Shown: positions 1 to 9,297, counted from the stretch's first letter. The stretch: DNA of 64,000 bases from an uncultured Alphaproteobacteria bacterium (GCA_945957365.1 CAMFKI010000002.1:310001-374000); one strand, 5' to 3'. Numbers and translations are program-made. The notes: a model not told the origin generated them from the letters alone.

Positions 1-437
1 TGCAGAATGCCATGCACTCGAAGGATCACACCACCCTCGTCGCCGCCGTGAAGGCGGCAGGCCTCGTCGGCACCCTCGAAGGCAAGGGGCCGTTCACCGT
101 CTTCGCGCCGACCAACGAGGCCTTCGCGGCGCTGCCGGCGGGCACGGTGGAAAACCTGCTCAAGCCCGAGAACAAGCCGATGCTGGTGAAGATCCTCACC
201 TGCCACGTGCTGGCCGGCAAGGCCACCGCCGCCACGGTCGCCAAGATGGCGAAGGCCGATGGCGGCACACATGAAGTGACGACGGTGGGCGGCTGCAAGC
301 TGTGGCTGTCCGTCAAGGGTTCGACCGTGATGATCAAGGACGAGGCCGGCGGCATGGCCAAGGTGACGATCGCCGACGTCGAGCAGTCGAACGGCGTCAT
401 CCACGTCGTCGACCACGTGCTCCTGCCCAAGATGTAA
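1..437 (+). CDS. Fasciclin (FAS1) domain protein, 5' end missing
   Basis: The frame is open from the window edge (codons from base 3), so the true start and any signal peptide lie outside. The visible part, about 144 residues, is one FAS1 fold. FAPTNEAF near the start is the first conserved FAS1 box, and NGVIHVVDHVLLPKM closes the domain. Bacterial single-FAS1 proteins are normally secreted or periplasmic and linked to adhesion or to the envelope; that role is family knowledge. The gene ends in a stem-loop shared with the convergent RND gene. The internal ATG at base 12 is unlikely to be the start because in-frame coding continues to the edge. Confidence 0.85.
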   Translation, partial: QNAMHSKDHTTLVAAVKAAGLVGTLEGKGPFTVFAPTNEAFAALPAGTVENLLKPENKPMLVKILTCHVLAGKATAATVAKMAKADGGTHEVTTVGGCKLWLSVKGSTVMIKDEAGGMAKVTIADVEQSNGVIHVVDHVLLPKM

Positions 438-474
438 CGCGCCGCTCGCGCACGCTCCTCCAAGTCATGACACG

Positions 475-501
475 CGCAGCCAGCCACCTCGGCTGGCTGC
501 G
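475..501. terminator. Stem-loop between convergent genes, probable bidirectional terminator
   Basis: A perfect 11-bp inverted repeat, CGCAGCCAGCC / GGCTGGCTGCG, has a 5-base loop. It sits in the 102-bp gap between the fasciclin stop and the RND transporter stop. The T tail is weak (TCGTT on the plus strand), so termination strength is uncertain. Confidence 0.65.
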
Positions 502-539
502 TCGTTGCGCGAGGCTTGGGTGGACCGGCGGGAGCTTCG

Positions 540-3500
540 TCATTCGCCCGCGAGGCGGAAGGGCGTGACCATGGGCTGCAGCACCGGGCGTGCTGCGGGA
601 GATGTGTCCATGGCGATGGCTGGCTGCGTGCGCCTGACGCGGAACCACGCGGCGTAGAGTGCGGGCAGGAAGAACAGGGTGAGCACGGTTGCCACGATCA
701 GGCCGCCCATGATGGCGATGGCCATCGGCCCCCAGAAGACCGAGCGCGACAGCGGGATCATGGCGAGGATGGCGGCGAGTGCGGTGAGCACCACCGGCCG
801 GGCGCGGCGCACGGTGCTCTCCACGATGGCATCCCACGGGCTGGCGCCGGCGGCGAGGTCATGATCGATCTGGTCGACGAGAATGACGGCGTTGCGCATG
901 ATCATGCCGGCGAGCGCGATCACGCCGAGCAGTGCGACGAAGCCGAAGGGTGCGTTGAACAGAAGGAGCGCTGCCACCGCGCCGATGGCGCCGAGCGGTG
1001 CGGTGAGGAATACCAGCGCCAGCTTGGAGAAGCTGCGGAGCTGCAGCATCAAGAGGCTGAGCATGACGAGGAACATCAGCGGGAAGACCTTGAACAGCGC
1101 GGCATTGGCCTTGTCGATCTCCTCGACCGCGCCGCCCGTCTCGATGCGGTAGCCCTCGGGCAGGGAGGCGATGATCGGCTGCAGCAGCGGCGCGATCTGG
1201 GCGGAGACGGTGGGGGCCTGGATGCCCGGCACGATGTCGGCGCGCACGGTGAGCGCCATGTCGCGGTTGCGCCGCCACAGGATCGGCTCCTCGAAGCCGG
1301 ACGTCACCTGGGCGAGCTGCGACAGCGGCACCGCGCCGCCGCCGGGCAACGGCACGCTCAGGTCCTCGAGGGAGGACGGAGCACTGCGCTCGTCCGCCGG
1401 CGCGCGGACCACGACGTCGATGAGTTCGGTGCCCTCGCGATATTGCGTGACGGTGACGCCCGAGAGCAGCATCTGCAGCGCGTTCGAGACATCCTGGGTG
1501 CTGAGGCCCAGCGCCCGGATGCGCTCCTGGTCGAGCCTGACCTGCATGGTCTTGGCCTGTTCGTTCCAGTCGAACTGCGGCTCGACCGTGTTGGGATTGG
1601 CGACCATCACGTCACGCACCCGGGTGGCGATGCGGCGCACCTCGCCCGGATCGGGGCCGATGACACGGAACTGCACGGGAAAGCCGACGGGTGGGCCGAA
1701 CACGATCTGGTCGACGCGCACGCGCGCCTGCGGCACGGCGCCATCGGCCACCGCCTTCTCGATCCGGGCGCGCAGCCGGTCGCGCGCCGCCGGGTCCTGC
1801 GCCATGATGACGGTGATGGCGAAGCTCGGATCGGGAAGGGCAGGGTTCAGCGCCAGGAAGAAGCGCGGCGCGCCGGCGCCGACATAGGTCGATGAATAGC
1901 GCACGTCGGGGTCGCCCTTCACCAGCGCCTCGGCGGCGAGCGCCGCCCTGGTGGTCGCGGCGATGGAGGAGCCCTCCGGCATGCGGGTTTCGATGAAGAG
2001 TTCGGGGCGCGCCGAGGTGGGGAAGAACTGCTGCTGCACGAAGCCCATGCCGACGCCGGTGCCGGCAAGCGCCAGCACCACGAGGCCGATCACCAGCCAG
2101 CGGGCGCGCAGTGCGCCATTCACCGCGGCGCGCAGCAGCCGGTAGGCCCGGCCGTCATAGCTTCCGTGATGCGCCCCCGGCTTCGCCGCGGGCAGCAGCT
2201 TCATGCCGAGATAGGGTGTCACGAGCACGGCCACGAACCATGAGACGATGAGGGCGATGCCCACCACCCAGAAGATGTTGCCGGCATATTCGCCGCTGGT
2301 CGAGCGGGCGAAACCCACCGGCAGGAAGCCCGCCGCGGTGACCAGCGTGCCGGTCAGCATCGGGAAGGCGGTGCTCGACCAGGCGGCGGAGGCGGCGGTG
2401 ATACGGTCCACACCCTGTTCGATCTTCACCACCATCATCTCGACGGCGATGATCGCGTCGTCGACCAGGAGCCCGAGCGCGATGATGAGGGCGCCCAGCG
2501 TGATGCGGTCGAAGTTGAGCCCCATCACCGCCATGATCACGAACACCACCGCGAGCACGATCGGAACGGACAGCGCCACCACGATCCCGGTGCGCAGGCC
2601 GAGCGTCACGAAGGATACGGCGAGCACGATGAGCAGGGCTTCGAGGAAGCTGTGCAGGAACTCGTCGAAGGCATGTTCGACGACATCCGCCTGGTCCGAC
2701 ACCTGCGTCACCTCGACGCCGACGGGGAGCGTGGCGCGGAAGGCGTCGACCCTGGCCTTGAGCTGGCTGCCGAGCGCGGTGACGTTGGCGCCGGACGCCA
2801 TCACCACGCCCACCCCGACCGAATCCGCGCCGTTGAGAAAGGCGAGATAGGCCGGCGGGTCTTCGTAACCGCGATGCACCGTGGCGATGTCGCCCAGCCG
2901 GAACACCTTGCCGCCGGCGGCGATGGGGAGATCGCGCAGCGCGGCAAGGCTGCCGAGATCGCCGCTGACCCGGATCTGGACCTCGTCGGCGGAGGTCGCG
3001 AAGGCGCCGGCCGCGGTCATGGCGTTCTGGTGCGCGATGGCATCGAAGATGGCTTGCGGCACGATCCCCAGCGTGGCCAGCCGGCTGTGGCTGATCTCGA
3101 CGAAGACGCGCTGCTTCACCTCGCCGATCAGCGCCACCTTGGCCGCGCCATCGACCGTGAGCAGGCTGCTGCGCAGCCTCTCGGCATAGGACTTCATCTC
3201 GGCGCGGCCGAGACCGTCGCCCGAGAGCATGTAGATGGCGGAGAAGACATCGCCATATTCGTCGTTGAAGTACGGCCCGACGAGTCCCTGCGGGAGCTCG
3301 GGGCGGAGGTCGCCGATCTTCTTGCGGATCTGGTACCAGGCCTCCGCCGCCCCGGCGCGCACCGAGTCCTTCAGCTGCACCTGGATGACGGTGGCGCCCG
3401 GGCGCGAGAAGGTGCGCACGAAATCCAGTTCCGGGAGCTCCTGGATGCGCTTCTCGATGGGCTCGGCCACCAGGTTCTGCATCTCCTCGGCGGTGGCGCC

Positions 3501-3662
3501 CGGCCACGCGGCTCCCACCACCATGGTCTTGATGGTGAAGCTCGGATCCTCGGCGCGGCCGAGATTGAGATAGGCATAGGTTCCGGCCGCCAGCGCCACG
3601 AGGATGGCGAAGAGGGTGACGGCGGGGTTGCGCACCGACCAGAGGGAGAGGTTGACGTTCAT
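540..3662 (-). CDS. RND efflux pump inner-membrane transporter (HAE1/AcrB-like)
   Basis: A proton-driven multidrug efflux pump of 1040 residues, the usual RND length. The N-terminal membrane helix follows NVNLSLWSVRNP. The VDDAI motif in the TM4 region is the proton-relay Asp pair of the family, and two large periplasmic porter regions are present. I chose the ATG at 3662 rather than the upstream in-frame ATG at 3707, because 3707 would overlap the membrane-fusion gene while 3662 starts 10 bp after its stop with an AAGGG ribosome site. It forms an operon with the MFP gene. No TolC-type outer-membrane gene is in the window, so the third component is encoded elsewhere. Substrate is not predictable. 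Confidence 0.95.
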   Translation of the reverse strand: MNVNLSLWSVRNPAVTLFAILVALAAGTYAYLNLGRAEDPSFTIKTMVVGAAWPGATAEEMQNLVAEPIEKRIQELPELDFVRTFSRPGATVIQVQLKDSVRAGAAEAWYQIRKKIGDLRPELPQGLVGPYFNDEYGDVFSAIYMLSGDGLGRAEMKSYAERLRSSLLTVDGAAKVALIGEVKQRVFVEISHSRLATLGIVPQAIFDAIAHQNAMTAAGAFATSADEVQIRVSGDLGSLAALRDLPIAAGGKVFRLGDIATVHRGYEDPPAYLAFLNGADSVGVGVVMASGANVTALGSQLKARVDAFRATLPVGVEVTQVSDQADVVEHAFDEFLHSFLEALLIVLAVSFVTLGLRTGIVVALSVPIVLAVVFVIMAVMGLNFDRITLGALIIALGLLVDDAIIAVEMMVVKIEQGVDRITAASAAWSSTAFPMLTGTLVTAAGFLPVGFARSTSGEYAGNIFWVVGIALIVSWFVAVLVTPYLGMKLLPAAKPGAHHGSYDGRAYRLLRAAVNGALRARWLVIGLVVLALAGTGVGMGFVQQQFFPTSARPELFIETRMPEGSSIAATTRAALAAEALVKGDPDVRYSSTYVGAGAPRFFLALNPALPDPSFAITVIMAQDPAARDRLRARIEKAVADGAVPQARVRVDQIVFGPPVGFPVQFRVIGPDPGEVRRIATRVRDVMVANPNTVEPQFDWNEQAKTMQVRLDQERIRALGLSTQDVSNALQMLLSGVTVTQYREGTELIDVVVRAPADERSAPSSLEDLSVPLPGGGAVPLSQLAQVTSGFEEPILWRRNRDMALTVRADIVPGIQAPTVSAQIAPLLQPIIASLPEGYRIETGGAVEEIDKANAALFKVFPLMFLVMLSLLMLQLRSFSKLALVFLTAPLGAIGAVAALLLFNAPFGFVALLGVIALAGMIMRNAVILVDQIDHDLAAGASPWDAIVESTVRRARPVVLTALAAILAMIPLSRSVFWGPMAIAIMGGLIVATVLTLFFLPALYAAWFRVRRTQPAIAMDTSPAARPVLQPMVTPFRLAGE

Positions 3663-3672
3663 CGCAATGCCC

Positions 3673-4824
3673 TTACAGCGACGCCGCGGCGTCGGTCTCG
3701 ACGACATGCACCGGCCGCGCGGGGTCGAGCTTGTGGGCGCCGAGGCTGACCACCAGGTCGCCCTCGTTCAGGCCGCCGCGCACCTCGGCATAAGCGTCGT
3801 CGAGTCTCGCGATGTCGACGGGCACGCGCTGCACCAGCCTGGCATTCTTCGGCAGCCGCCATACGAAGGCGCCGCTGCCGTCGTCGACGACGGCGCCCAG
3901 CGGCAGCTGCGCCACCGGCGTTGCCGCCGGCTGCTGCAGCGTGACGGTCATGGTCCGGCCGAGCGCCACGGCATCATCCGGCGCCACGAGCGACATGCGG
4001 ACCCGGTAGGTGCGGGCGGCGGGGTCGACGTCCGGCGAGATGTCGCGGAGCTGGAGGCGGTAGGGCCGTGCCGCGTCGCCCCACAGCGTGGCGCTGGCGC
4101 TGGCGTGCTCCAGGGCGTCGCGCAGCTGTTCGGGCAGGGCGAAGACGACATCGAGCCGGTCGGTGGGCGCCACGGTGACGACCGGCTGGCCGGCGGCCAC
4201 CACCTGCCCGGCATCGGCGGCGACGCTGGTCACCACGCCCGGCGCATCGGCGATGAGACGCGCGTAGGACAGGGCGTTGGCCGCCTGGTCGCGGCTGCGC
4301 TGGGCGCGGTCGACGCGGGCCTGGGCCTGGGCCGCCGTGCTGGTGGCGCTGTCGAGGGCGGCCCTCGCGACGAAGCCGGAGGCGAAGAGCTTCTGGCTGC
4401 GCGCCAGCTCCGCGGCGGCGCGGTCGCGGTCGGTCTGGCTGGCGGTGACCTCGGCCTCCGCCGCCTCGAGGCTGAGGCGGGCATCGGTGTCGTCGAGCAG
4501 CGCCAGCACCTGGCCGGCAGCCACCCGGTCACCCACCTCGACGCTGCGGCTGATGATCTTGCCGGGCAGCCGGAAGGCCATCGCGGTCTCGTGCTGCGGC
4601 CGGACGGTGCCGGTGAACTGGCGCTCCGCGGTGGGCGCGGTGAAGGTGACGCGCATGACGCGGACCGGTTGGGCCGGGCGGACGGCGGCAGCGGTCGTCG
4701 CGGCATGGCCGGAGGGCAGCAGCCTTGCCAGGCTGTCTCGCTGCGCAAATCCCGCTGCTGCCAGAGCCACGGCCACCAGGCCCGACACGAACCAGATTTT
4801 GCTGACTTTCGAAGGCTTTGGCAT
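3673..4824 (-). CDS. RND efflux periplasmic adaptor (membrane fusion protein)
   Basis: 383 residues. An N-terminal membrane anchor (about residues 9-27) has no lipobox Cys, so it is probably anchored by the helix. A split lipoyl/barrel-sandwich domain follows, with the first half around GKIISRSVEVGDRVAAGQ and the second around PGVVTSVAADAGQVVAAGQ. A coiled-coil hairpin rich in Ala, Arg and Asp lies between the halves, and beta-barrel segments come after. It couples the RND pump to an outer-membrane channel. It is the first gene of the two-gene efflux operon and diverges from the TetR gene. Confidence 0.95.
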   Translation of the reverse strand: MPKPSKVSKIWFVSGLVAVALAAAGFAQRDSLARLLPSGHAATTAAAVRPAQPVRVMRVTFTAPTAERQFTGTVRPQHETAMAFRLPGKIISRSVEVGDRVAAGQVLALLDDTDARLSLEAAEAEVTASQTDRDRAAAELARSQKLFASGFVARAALDSATSTAAQAQARVDRAQRSRDQAANALSYARLIADAPGVVTSVAADAGQVVAAGQPVVTVAPTDRLDVVFALPEQLRDALEHASASATLWGDAARPYRLQLRDISPDVDPAARTYRVRMSLVAPDDAVALGRTMTVTLQQPAATPVAQLPLGAVVDDGSGAFVWRLPKNARLVQRVPVDIARLDDAYAEVRGGLNEGDLVVSLGAHKLDPARPVHVVETDAAASL

Positions 4825-4843
4825 TGTTGGGCTCGCGGCGATG

Positions 4844-4891
4844 TTGTAATGTTAGAAGCGCAAACATATGTTAGCGACATTAACATTGCAA
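4844..4891. promoter_or_regulatory. 48-bp dyad in the efflux/TetR divergent promoter, probable TetR operator
   Basis: An outer inverted repeat TTGTAATGTT / AACATTGCAA (9 of 10 pairs) and an inner palindrome ACATATGT (4864-4871) share exactly the same centre, 4867.5. The inner core extends to CGCAAACATATGTTAGCG with one mismatched pair. The half-site (A/T)ATGTTA(G/A) occurs three times. Position between two divergent starts and the symmetry suggest binding by the adjacent TetR protein; this is inferred from sequence only. Confidence 0.6.
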
Positions 4892-4987
4892 GTCCTTTCG
4901 GGCCGCTCGGCAACTTTGCAGGTTCCGGACAATGGACTAGAACAACCGGTGCGCCGCCGCGCGAGGCGGCGCCGGAACGAGGTCGAC

Positions 4988-5620
4988 GTGAAGCGCTCCT
5001 ACCACCATGGCGAATTGCGGCAGGCATTGATCGATGCCGCACGGCAGCTGATCAGCGAGCGCAATGGCAATGACTTCAGCCTGTCGGACGCCTGCCGGCT
5101 GGCGGGGGTGTCGACCGCCGCGCCCTATCGCCACTTCGCCGACAAGAATGAAATCGTCACGGAAGTGGTGGCGCAGGGCTTCGCCGACATGTCCAGCCGG
5201 GCGCGCAAGGAGACCGAAGCCTTCCCGCCCGGCGCGCCGGAGCGCATCCAGGCCGTGGGCAGCGTCTACCTGAACTTCGCCATCGGCGAGCCGGCGCTGT
5301 TCCGCATGATGTTCAGCCACCCCTGCGACCCGGCCCAGGACGATGTGGCGGCCACGGCGGGCAAGGCCTGCTTCGCCTATGTGCTGGGCGAGGTCGTCAG
5401 CTACTGCACCATTCACGGCATCGTGGGCGACGCGCGGATGATCGCCGTGCAGCTGTGGACCATGGTGCATGGCGCGGCGAGCCTCACCATCGACGGCGAC
5501 TATGCCAAGGTGTCGCCCGACATCGATGTGGCGGCGATCATCGCGCTGGGGGCCGAGCGCCTGCTGTTCCAGCTGCCGCGGCAGGAAACGCCGGCAGCGG
5601 CGCGCGCCGCCGCGGTCTAG
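4988..5620 (+). CDS. TetR/AcrR-family transcriptional regulator (WHG-domain type)
   Basis: 210 residues from a GTG start. An N-terminal helix-turn-helix spans about residues 5-55 (DACRLAGVSTAAPYRHF). The C-terminal ligand domain carries the W..VHG signature (LWTMVHGAASL), as in TetR_C_33/WHG proteins. The frame is open up to an ATG at 4868, but that would lie inside the 48-bp dyad and add an Arg-rich non-homologous extension, so GTG 4988 before KRSYHHGEL is preferred. Divergent from the RND operon, it is the likely repressor of the pump and of itself. Confidence 0.9.
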   Translation: MKRSYHHGELRQALIDAARQLISERNGNDFSLSDACRLAGVSTAAPYRHFADKNEIVTEVVAQGFADMSSRARKETEAFPPGAPERIQAVGSVYLNFAIGEPALFRMMFSHPCDPAQDDVAATAGKACFAYVLGEVVSYCTIHGIVGDARMIAVQLWTMVHGAASLTIDGDYAKVSPDIDVAAIIALGAERLLFQLPRQETPAAARAAAV

Positions 5621-5622
5621 GG

Positions 5623-5640
5623 CCTTCATCTGCGTGTCAC
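5623..5640 (+). promoter_or_regulatory. Candidate Pho box upstream of the C-P lyase operon
   Basis: CCTTCAT-CTGC-GTGTCAC is two 7-mers in direct repeat at 11-bp spacing, 11 of 14 matches to the PhoB consensus CTGTCAT-N4-CTGTCAC/T. It lies 36 bp before the ATG of the first gene of the operon. The match is by eye; no score was computed. Confidence 0.5.
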
Positions 5641-5676
5641 CGAACTCCCCGATGAGGGGGATTTCGGAGACCCACA

Positions 5677-6318
5677 ATGCCGCAACTCGGACCGCAGCCC
5701 TTCCTTCATCCGAACGCCTCGGTGCGCAACAGCAAGCTGGGGGCCTTCGTGGAAATCGGCGAGGGTGCGACCATCTTCGAGTCGGAGATGGGCGATTACA
5801 GCTACACCGCGCGCTACGCCGACATCGCCTACTCGAAGCTCGGCAAGTTCGTGAACGTGGCGGCCTTCACGCGCTTCAACCCCGGTGAACATCCCTATCA
5901 CCGCGCCTCGCTGCATCACTTCATGTATCGCTCGAGCTACTTCTGGCCGGACGAACCCGACGAGCAGGCGGTGTTCGACTGGCGCCGCGCGCGCCCGGTG
6001 CGGGTGGGCCACGACAGCTGGATCGGCCATGGCGCCATCGTCATGAAGGGTGTGACGATCGGCAACGGCGCCATCATCGGCGCGCAGTCGGTGGTGACCA
6101 AGGACGTGGCGCCCTATGCGGTGGTGGCCGGCGCCCCGGCGCGCTTCCTCAAGTGGCGCCACCCCCGCGAGGTTGCAGAGCGCCTGCAGGCTGTCGCCTG
6201 GTGGGACTGGACACATGAAATGCTTCGCACCGCGCTGCCGGATTTCCGCGCGCTCTCGGCCGAAGCCTTCCTCGAGAAGTATGAGCGCGTCATCCAACCG
6301 TTACATTCGGTGGGTTAG
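5677..6318 (+). CDS. Phosphonate-operon hexapeptide-repeat transferase (DapH/CAT-like)
   Basis: 213 residues of left-handed beta-helix acyltransferase type. Hexapeptide repeats run from about residue 10 (HPNASVRNSKLGAFVEIG) and again from about 110 (DSWIGHGAIVMKGVTIGNGA), with the acceptor-site loop of the xenobiotic acetyltransferase subgroup. It matches the hexapeptide transferase family that recurs in phn operons. Its reaction is not firmly known; acetylation of an aminophosphonate, the role of PhnO in enterics, is plausible, and no GNAT-type PhnO is present here. It is the first gene of the operon, behind a candidate Pho box; phnG follows 7 bp later. Confidence 0.85.
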   Translation: MPQLGPQPFLHPNASVRNSKLGAFVEIGEGATIFESEMGDYSYTARYADIAYSKLGKFVNVAAFTRFNPGEHPYHRASLHHFMYRSSYFWPDEPDEQAVFDWRRARPVRVGHDSWIGHGAIVMKGVTIGNGAIIGAQSVVTKDVAPYAVVAGAPARFLKWRHPREVAERLQAVAWWDWTHEMLRTALPDFRALSAEAFLEKYERVIQPLHSVG

Positions 6319-6325
6319 TGGTGTC

Positions 6326-6790
6326 ATGCCACCATCTTCACCGACTCAAGCCGGCAATCCGCGCGCGGCATGGATGCGCGTTCTCGCGCTGTCAGCCTGG
6401 AAGGACCTCGAGTCCTGCGCCAGTGCCATTGCGATTGCCCCCTATGACCTGCTGCGCGCGCCCGAAACCGGCCTCGTGATGCTGCGCGGCCGCATGGGGG
6501 CGACGGGTGCCGCCTTCAACCTCGGCGAAGCGACGGTGACGCGCTGCGCGGTGCGCCTGCGCGACGGGACCGAGGGCCATGCCTATGTGCTGGGCCGCAA
6601 TGCGGCGCACGCCCGCCTGGCGGCCCTGTGCGATGCACTGCTGCAGGGGCCCGACACCGGCGCGGCGGTCACCGCGACGGTGATCGCGCCGCTCGAAGCG
6701 AAACTTCACGCCACGCATCTCGCGGCCTCCACCAAGGCGGCGGCCACCAAGGTCGACTTCTTCACGATGGTGCGGGGCGAAGATGACTGA
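6326..6790 (+). CDS. phnG: C-P lyase core complex subunit PhnG
   Basis: 154 residues, the normal PhnG size. PhnG forms the PhnGHIJ core complex that attaches phosphonates to ribose and cleaves the carbon-phosphorus bond. The C-terminal KVDFFTMVRGED is characteristic. The frame stays open upstream inside the hexapeptide gene; ATG 6326 is chosen because it is 7 bp after that gene's stop and gives the family length. The last 8 bases overlap phnH. Confidence 0.9.
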   Translation: MPPSSPTQAGNPRAAWMRVLALSAWKDLESCASAIAIAPYDLLRAPETGLVMLRGRMGATGAAFNLGEATVTRCAVRLRDGTEGHAYVLGRNAAHARLAALCDALLQGPDTGAAVTATVIAPLEAKLHATHLAASTKAAATKVDFFTMVRGEDD

Positions 6791-7373
6791 GCACGGATTT
6801 TCCGACGTGGCGGTCGACTCCGCCCATGCCTTCCGGGCCATCATGCAGGCGATGGCGCGGCCGGGCCGCGTCACGGATCTTGCCGTCCGTCTCGACGCGC
6901 CCGCGCCGCTGCTGGCCAGCACGGCGGCCGTTGCCCTCACCCTGTGCGACTTCCAGACGCCGGTCTGGCTGACGCCCGCGCTGCGCAGCGACAGGGTCAT
7001 GCATTACCTGCGCTTCCATGCCGGGGCGCCGGTCACGCCCGAGATAGAGAGCGCGCAATTCGTCTTCGCCACGGCGGAAGAGGTGCTGCCGGCGCCTGAG
7101 CTTTTGTTGCAGGGCACGCATGAATATCCGGACCGTTCGGCCACGCTCATCCTGCAGGTGACGGGTTTTGCGGCCGACGGCGTGCGCCTGTCCGGCCCCG
7201 GCATCCGCGGCAGCGAGGGATTCGGCGTCGCCGGGCTGGACGCCCGCTTCTGGACGGCGATGGCGGCGAACCATGCCTGTTTCCCGGTGGGGATCGACGT
7301 GATCTTCACCGCGCCCGGCCAGGTGGCGGCCCTGCCGCGCTCGACCGAAATCCGCATTCCGGAGGCCGTCTGA
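6783..7373 (+). CDS. phnH: C-P lyase core complex subunit PhnH
   Basis: 196 residues. The N-terminal block with AFRAIMQAMARPG is the PhnH signature, and CFPVGIDVIFTAPGQVAALPRST near the end matches the family C-terminus in type. PhnH is a PLP-transferase-like fold without PLP that dimerises within PhnGHIJ. Its stop overlaps the phnI start by one base (TGATG). Confidence 0.95.
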   Translation: MTEHGFSDVAVDSAHAFRAIMQAMARPGRVTDLAVRLDAPAPLLASTAAVALTLCDFQTPVWLTPALRSDRVMHYLRFHAGAPVTPEIESAQFVFATAEEVLPAPELLLQGTHEYPDRSATLILQVTGFAADGVRLSGPGIRGSEGFGVAGLDARFWTAMAANHACFPVGIDVIFTAPGQVAALPRSTEIRIPEAV

Positions 7374-8464
7374 TGTATGTCGCCGTCAAGGGTGGCGAGC
7401 AGGCCATCGATGCCGCGCACCGCCTGCTCGAGGAGGAGCGCCGCGGCGACCGCAGCGTGCCCTCGGTGACGCTCGAACAGATTGCCGAGCAGCTGACGCT
7501 GGCGGTCGACCGCGTGATGAACGAGGGCTCGCTCTATGACCGCGAACTCGCCTCGCTGGCGATCAAGCAGGCCCGCGGCGACCTGATCGAGGCGATCTTC
7601 CTCATCCGCGCCACGCGCACGACGCTGGCGCGCTTCGGCTATGCCGAGCCGCTCGACACCCAGTCGATGCGGGTGAAGCGCCGCGTCTCGGCCGCCTTCA
7701 AGGATGTTCCGGGCGGGCAGATCCTCGGCCCCACCTTCGATTATACCCACCGCCTGCTCGACTTCGCGCTTGCCGGTGACGCGGAGCCCGCCGCGGCGGC
7801 GCGCGCGCCCAGCGCATTGCGCAGCGACATGCCGCGCGTGCTCGGGATGCTGGGGAGCGAGGGGCTGATGGAGCAGCCGCCGGCCGATGCCGGCGAGCCG
7901 GGCGACCTCACCCAGGATCCGCTGAACTTTCCCGCCGGGCGCGACCTCCGCCTGCAGAACCTGGCGAGGAGTGACGAGGGCTTCCTGCTGGCGCTGGCCT
8001 ATTCCACCCAGCGTGGCTATGGCCGCACGCATCCCTTCGCCGGCGAGATCAGGCTCGGCAGCGTCGAGGTGAGCTTCACGCCGGAGGAGCTGGGCTTTGC
8101 CGTGGTGATCGGCGAGATCGCCGTCACCGAATGCGAGATGATCAACCAGTTCACAGGCTCGGCGACGGTGAAGCCGCAATTCACCCGGGGCTATGGGCTG
8201 GGCTTCGGCCAGTGCGAGCGCAAGGTGATGTCGATGGCGCTGGTCGACCGTTCGCTCCGGGCGGGCGAGCTCGGCGAGGAGCGCGTGGCGCCTGCCCAGC
8301 ACGAGGAGTTCGTGCTGTCGCATTCCGACAACGTGCAGGCGACGGGCTTCGTCGAGCACCTGAAGCTGCCGCATTACGTCGACTTCCAGGCGGAGCTCGT
8401 GCTGCTGCGCCGCCTGCGCGCCGAGGTCGATGCCGCGAAGGACAGGCTGGAGGCCGCGGAATGA
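7373..8464 (+). CDS. phnI: C-P lyase nucleosidase/phosphonylation subunit PhnI
   Basis: 363 residues, full length. Begins MYVAVKGGEQAIDAAH, the conserved PhnI opening, with AYSTQRGYGRTHPF in the central conserved block. With PhnG, H and L it swaps the adenine of ATP for the phosphonate, giving alpha-D-ribose 1-phosphonate 5-triphosphate; PhnI carries the nucleosidase activity. The stop overlaps the phnJ start by four bases (ATGA). Confidence 0.95.
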   Translation: MYVAVKGGEQAIDAAHRLLEEERRGDRSVPSVTLEQIAEQLTLAVDRVMNEGSLYDRELASLAIKQARGDLIEAIFLIRATRTTLARFGYAEPLDTQSMRVKRRVSAAFKDVPGGQILGPTFDYTHRLLDFALAGDAEPAAAARAPSALRSDMPRVLGMLGSEGLMEQPPADAGEPGDLTQDPLNFPAGRDLRLQNLARSDEGFLLALAYSTQRGYGRTHPFAGEIRLGSVEVSFTPEELGFAVVIGEIAVTECEMINQFTGSATVKPQFTRGYGLGFGQCERKVMSMALVDRSLRAGELGEERVAPAQHEEFVLSHSDNVQATGFVEHLKLPHYVDFQAELVLLRRLRAEVDAAKDRLEAAE

Positions 8465-9297
8465 ATGCGCCCGCCTATAACTTCGCCTACCTCAACGAGC
8501 AGACCAAGCGGATGATCCGCCGCGCCCTGCTGAAGGCGATCGCCATTCCCGGCTACCAGGTGCCCTTCGCCAGCCGCGAGATGCCGATGCCCTATGGCTG
8601 GGGCACCGGTGGCGTTCAGGTGACGGCCGCCGTGCTGGTGCCGGAAGACAGGCTGAAGGTCATCGACCAGGGCGCCGACGACACCACCAACGCGGTCTCC
8701 ATCCGCAAGTTCTTCGTCAGGACGGCGGGCGTGGCCACGACCGAACGGACCGCGGAGGCGAGCGTCATCCAGACCCGCCACCGCATTCCCGAAACACCGC
8801 TGGCGGAGCACCAGATCCTGGTGTTCCAGGTGCCGATCCCCGAGCCCCTTCGCTTCCTCGAGCCGCGCGAGACCGAGACCCGCACCATGCATGCGCTGGA
8901 AGAATATGGCGTGATGCATGTGAAGCTCTACGAGGACATCGCGCAATATGGCGAGATCGCCACCACCTATGCCTATCCGGCGAAGGTGGCGGGGCGCTAT
9001 GTCTTCGATCCCTCGCCGATCCCCAAGTTCGACAATCCGAAGCTCGATGATTGTCCCGCCCTGCAGCTGTTCGGTGCAGGCCGCGAGAAGCGCATCTATG
9101 CGGTGCCGCCCTACACCCGGGTGAAGAGCCTCGATTTCGAGGATCACCCCTTCGAGGTGCAGAGCTGGACCGAGCCCTGCGCCCTGTGCGGATCGCGCGA
9201 CAGCTTCCTCGACGAGATCGTGATGGACGATGCGGGCGCGCGCATGTTCGTCTGCTCCGACACCGACTTCTGCGCCAGGAAGCGTGGCGAAGGATGA
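8461..9297 (+). CDS. phnJ: Carbon-phosphorus lyase, radical SAM PhnJ
   Basis: 278 residues. This is the radical SAM enzyme that breaks the C-P bond of ribose-1-phosphonate 5-phosphate to an alkane and the 1,2-cyclic phosphate. The cysteine pattern C-x2-C-x21-C-x5-C (from EPCALCGSRDSF to CSDTDFC) has exactly the spacing of the iron-sulphur and catalytic cysteines of E. coli PhnJ. The ATG at 8461 overlaps the phnI stop. An in-frame extension upstream to 8131 lies inside phnI and is not coding. Confidence 0.97.
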   Translation: MNAPAYNFAYLNEQTKRMIRRALLKAIAIPGYQVPFASREMPMPYGWGTGGVQVTAAVLVPEDRLKVIDQGADDTTNAVSIRKFFVRTAGVATTERTAEASVIQTRHRIPETPLAEHQILVFQVPIPEPLRFLEPRETETRTMHALEEYGVMHVKLYEDIAQYGEIATTYAYPAKVAGRYVFDPSPIPKFDNPKLDDCPALQLFGAGREKRIYAVPPYTRVKSLDFEDHPFEVQSWTEPCALCGSRDSFLDEIVMDDAGARMFVCSDTDFCARKRGEG

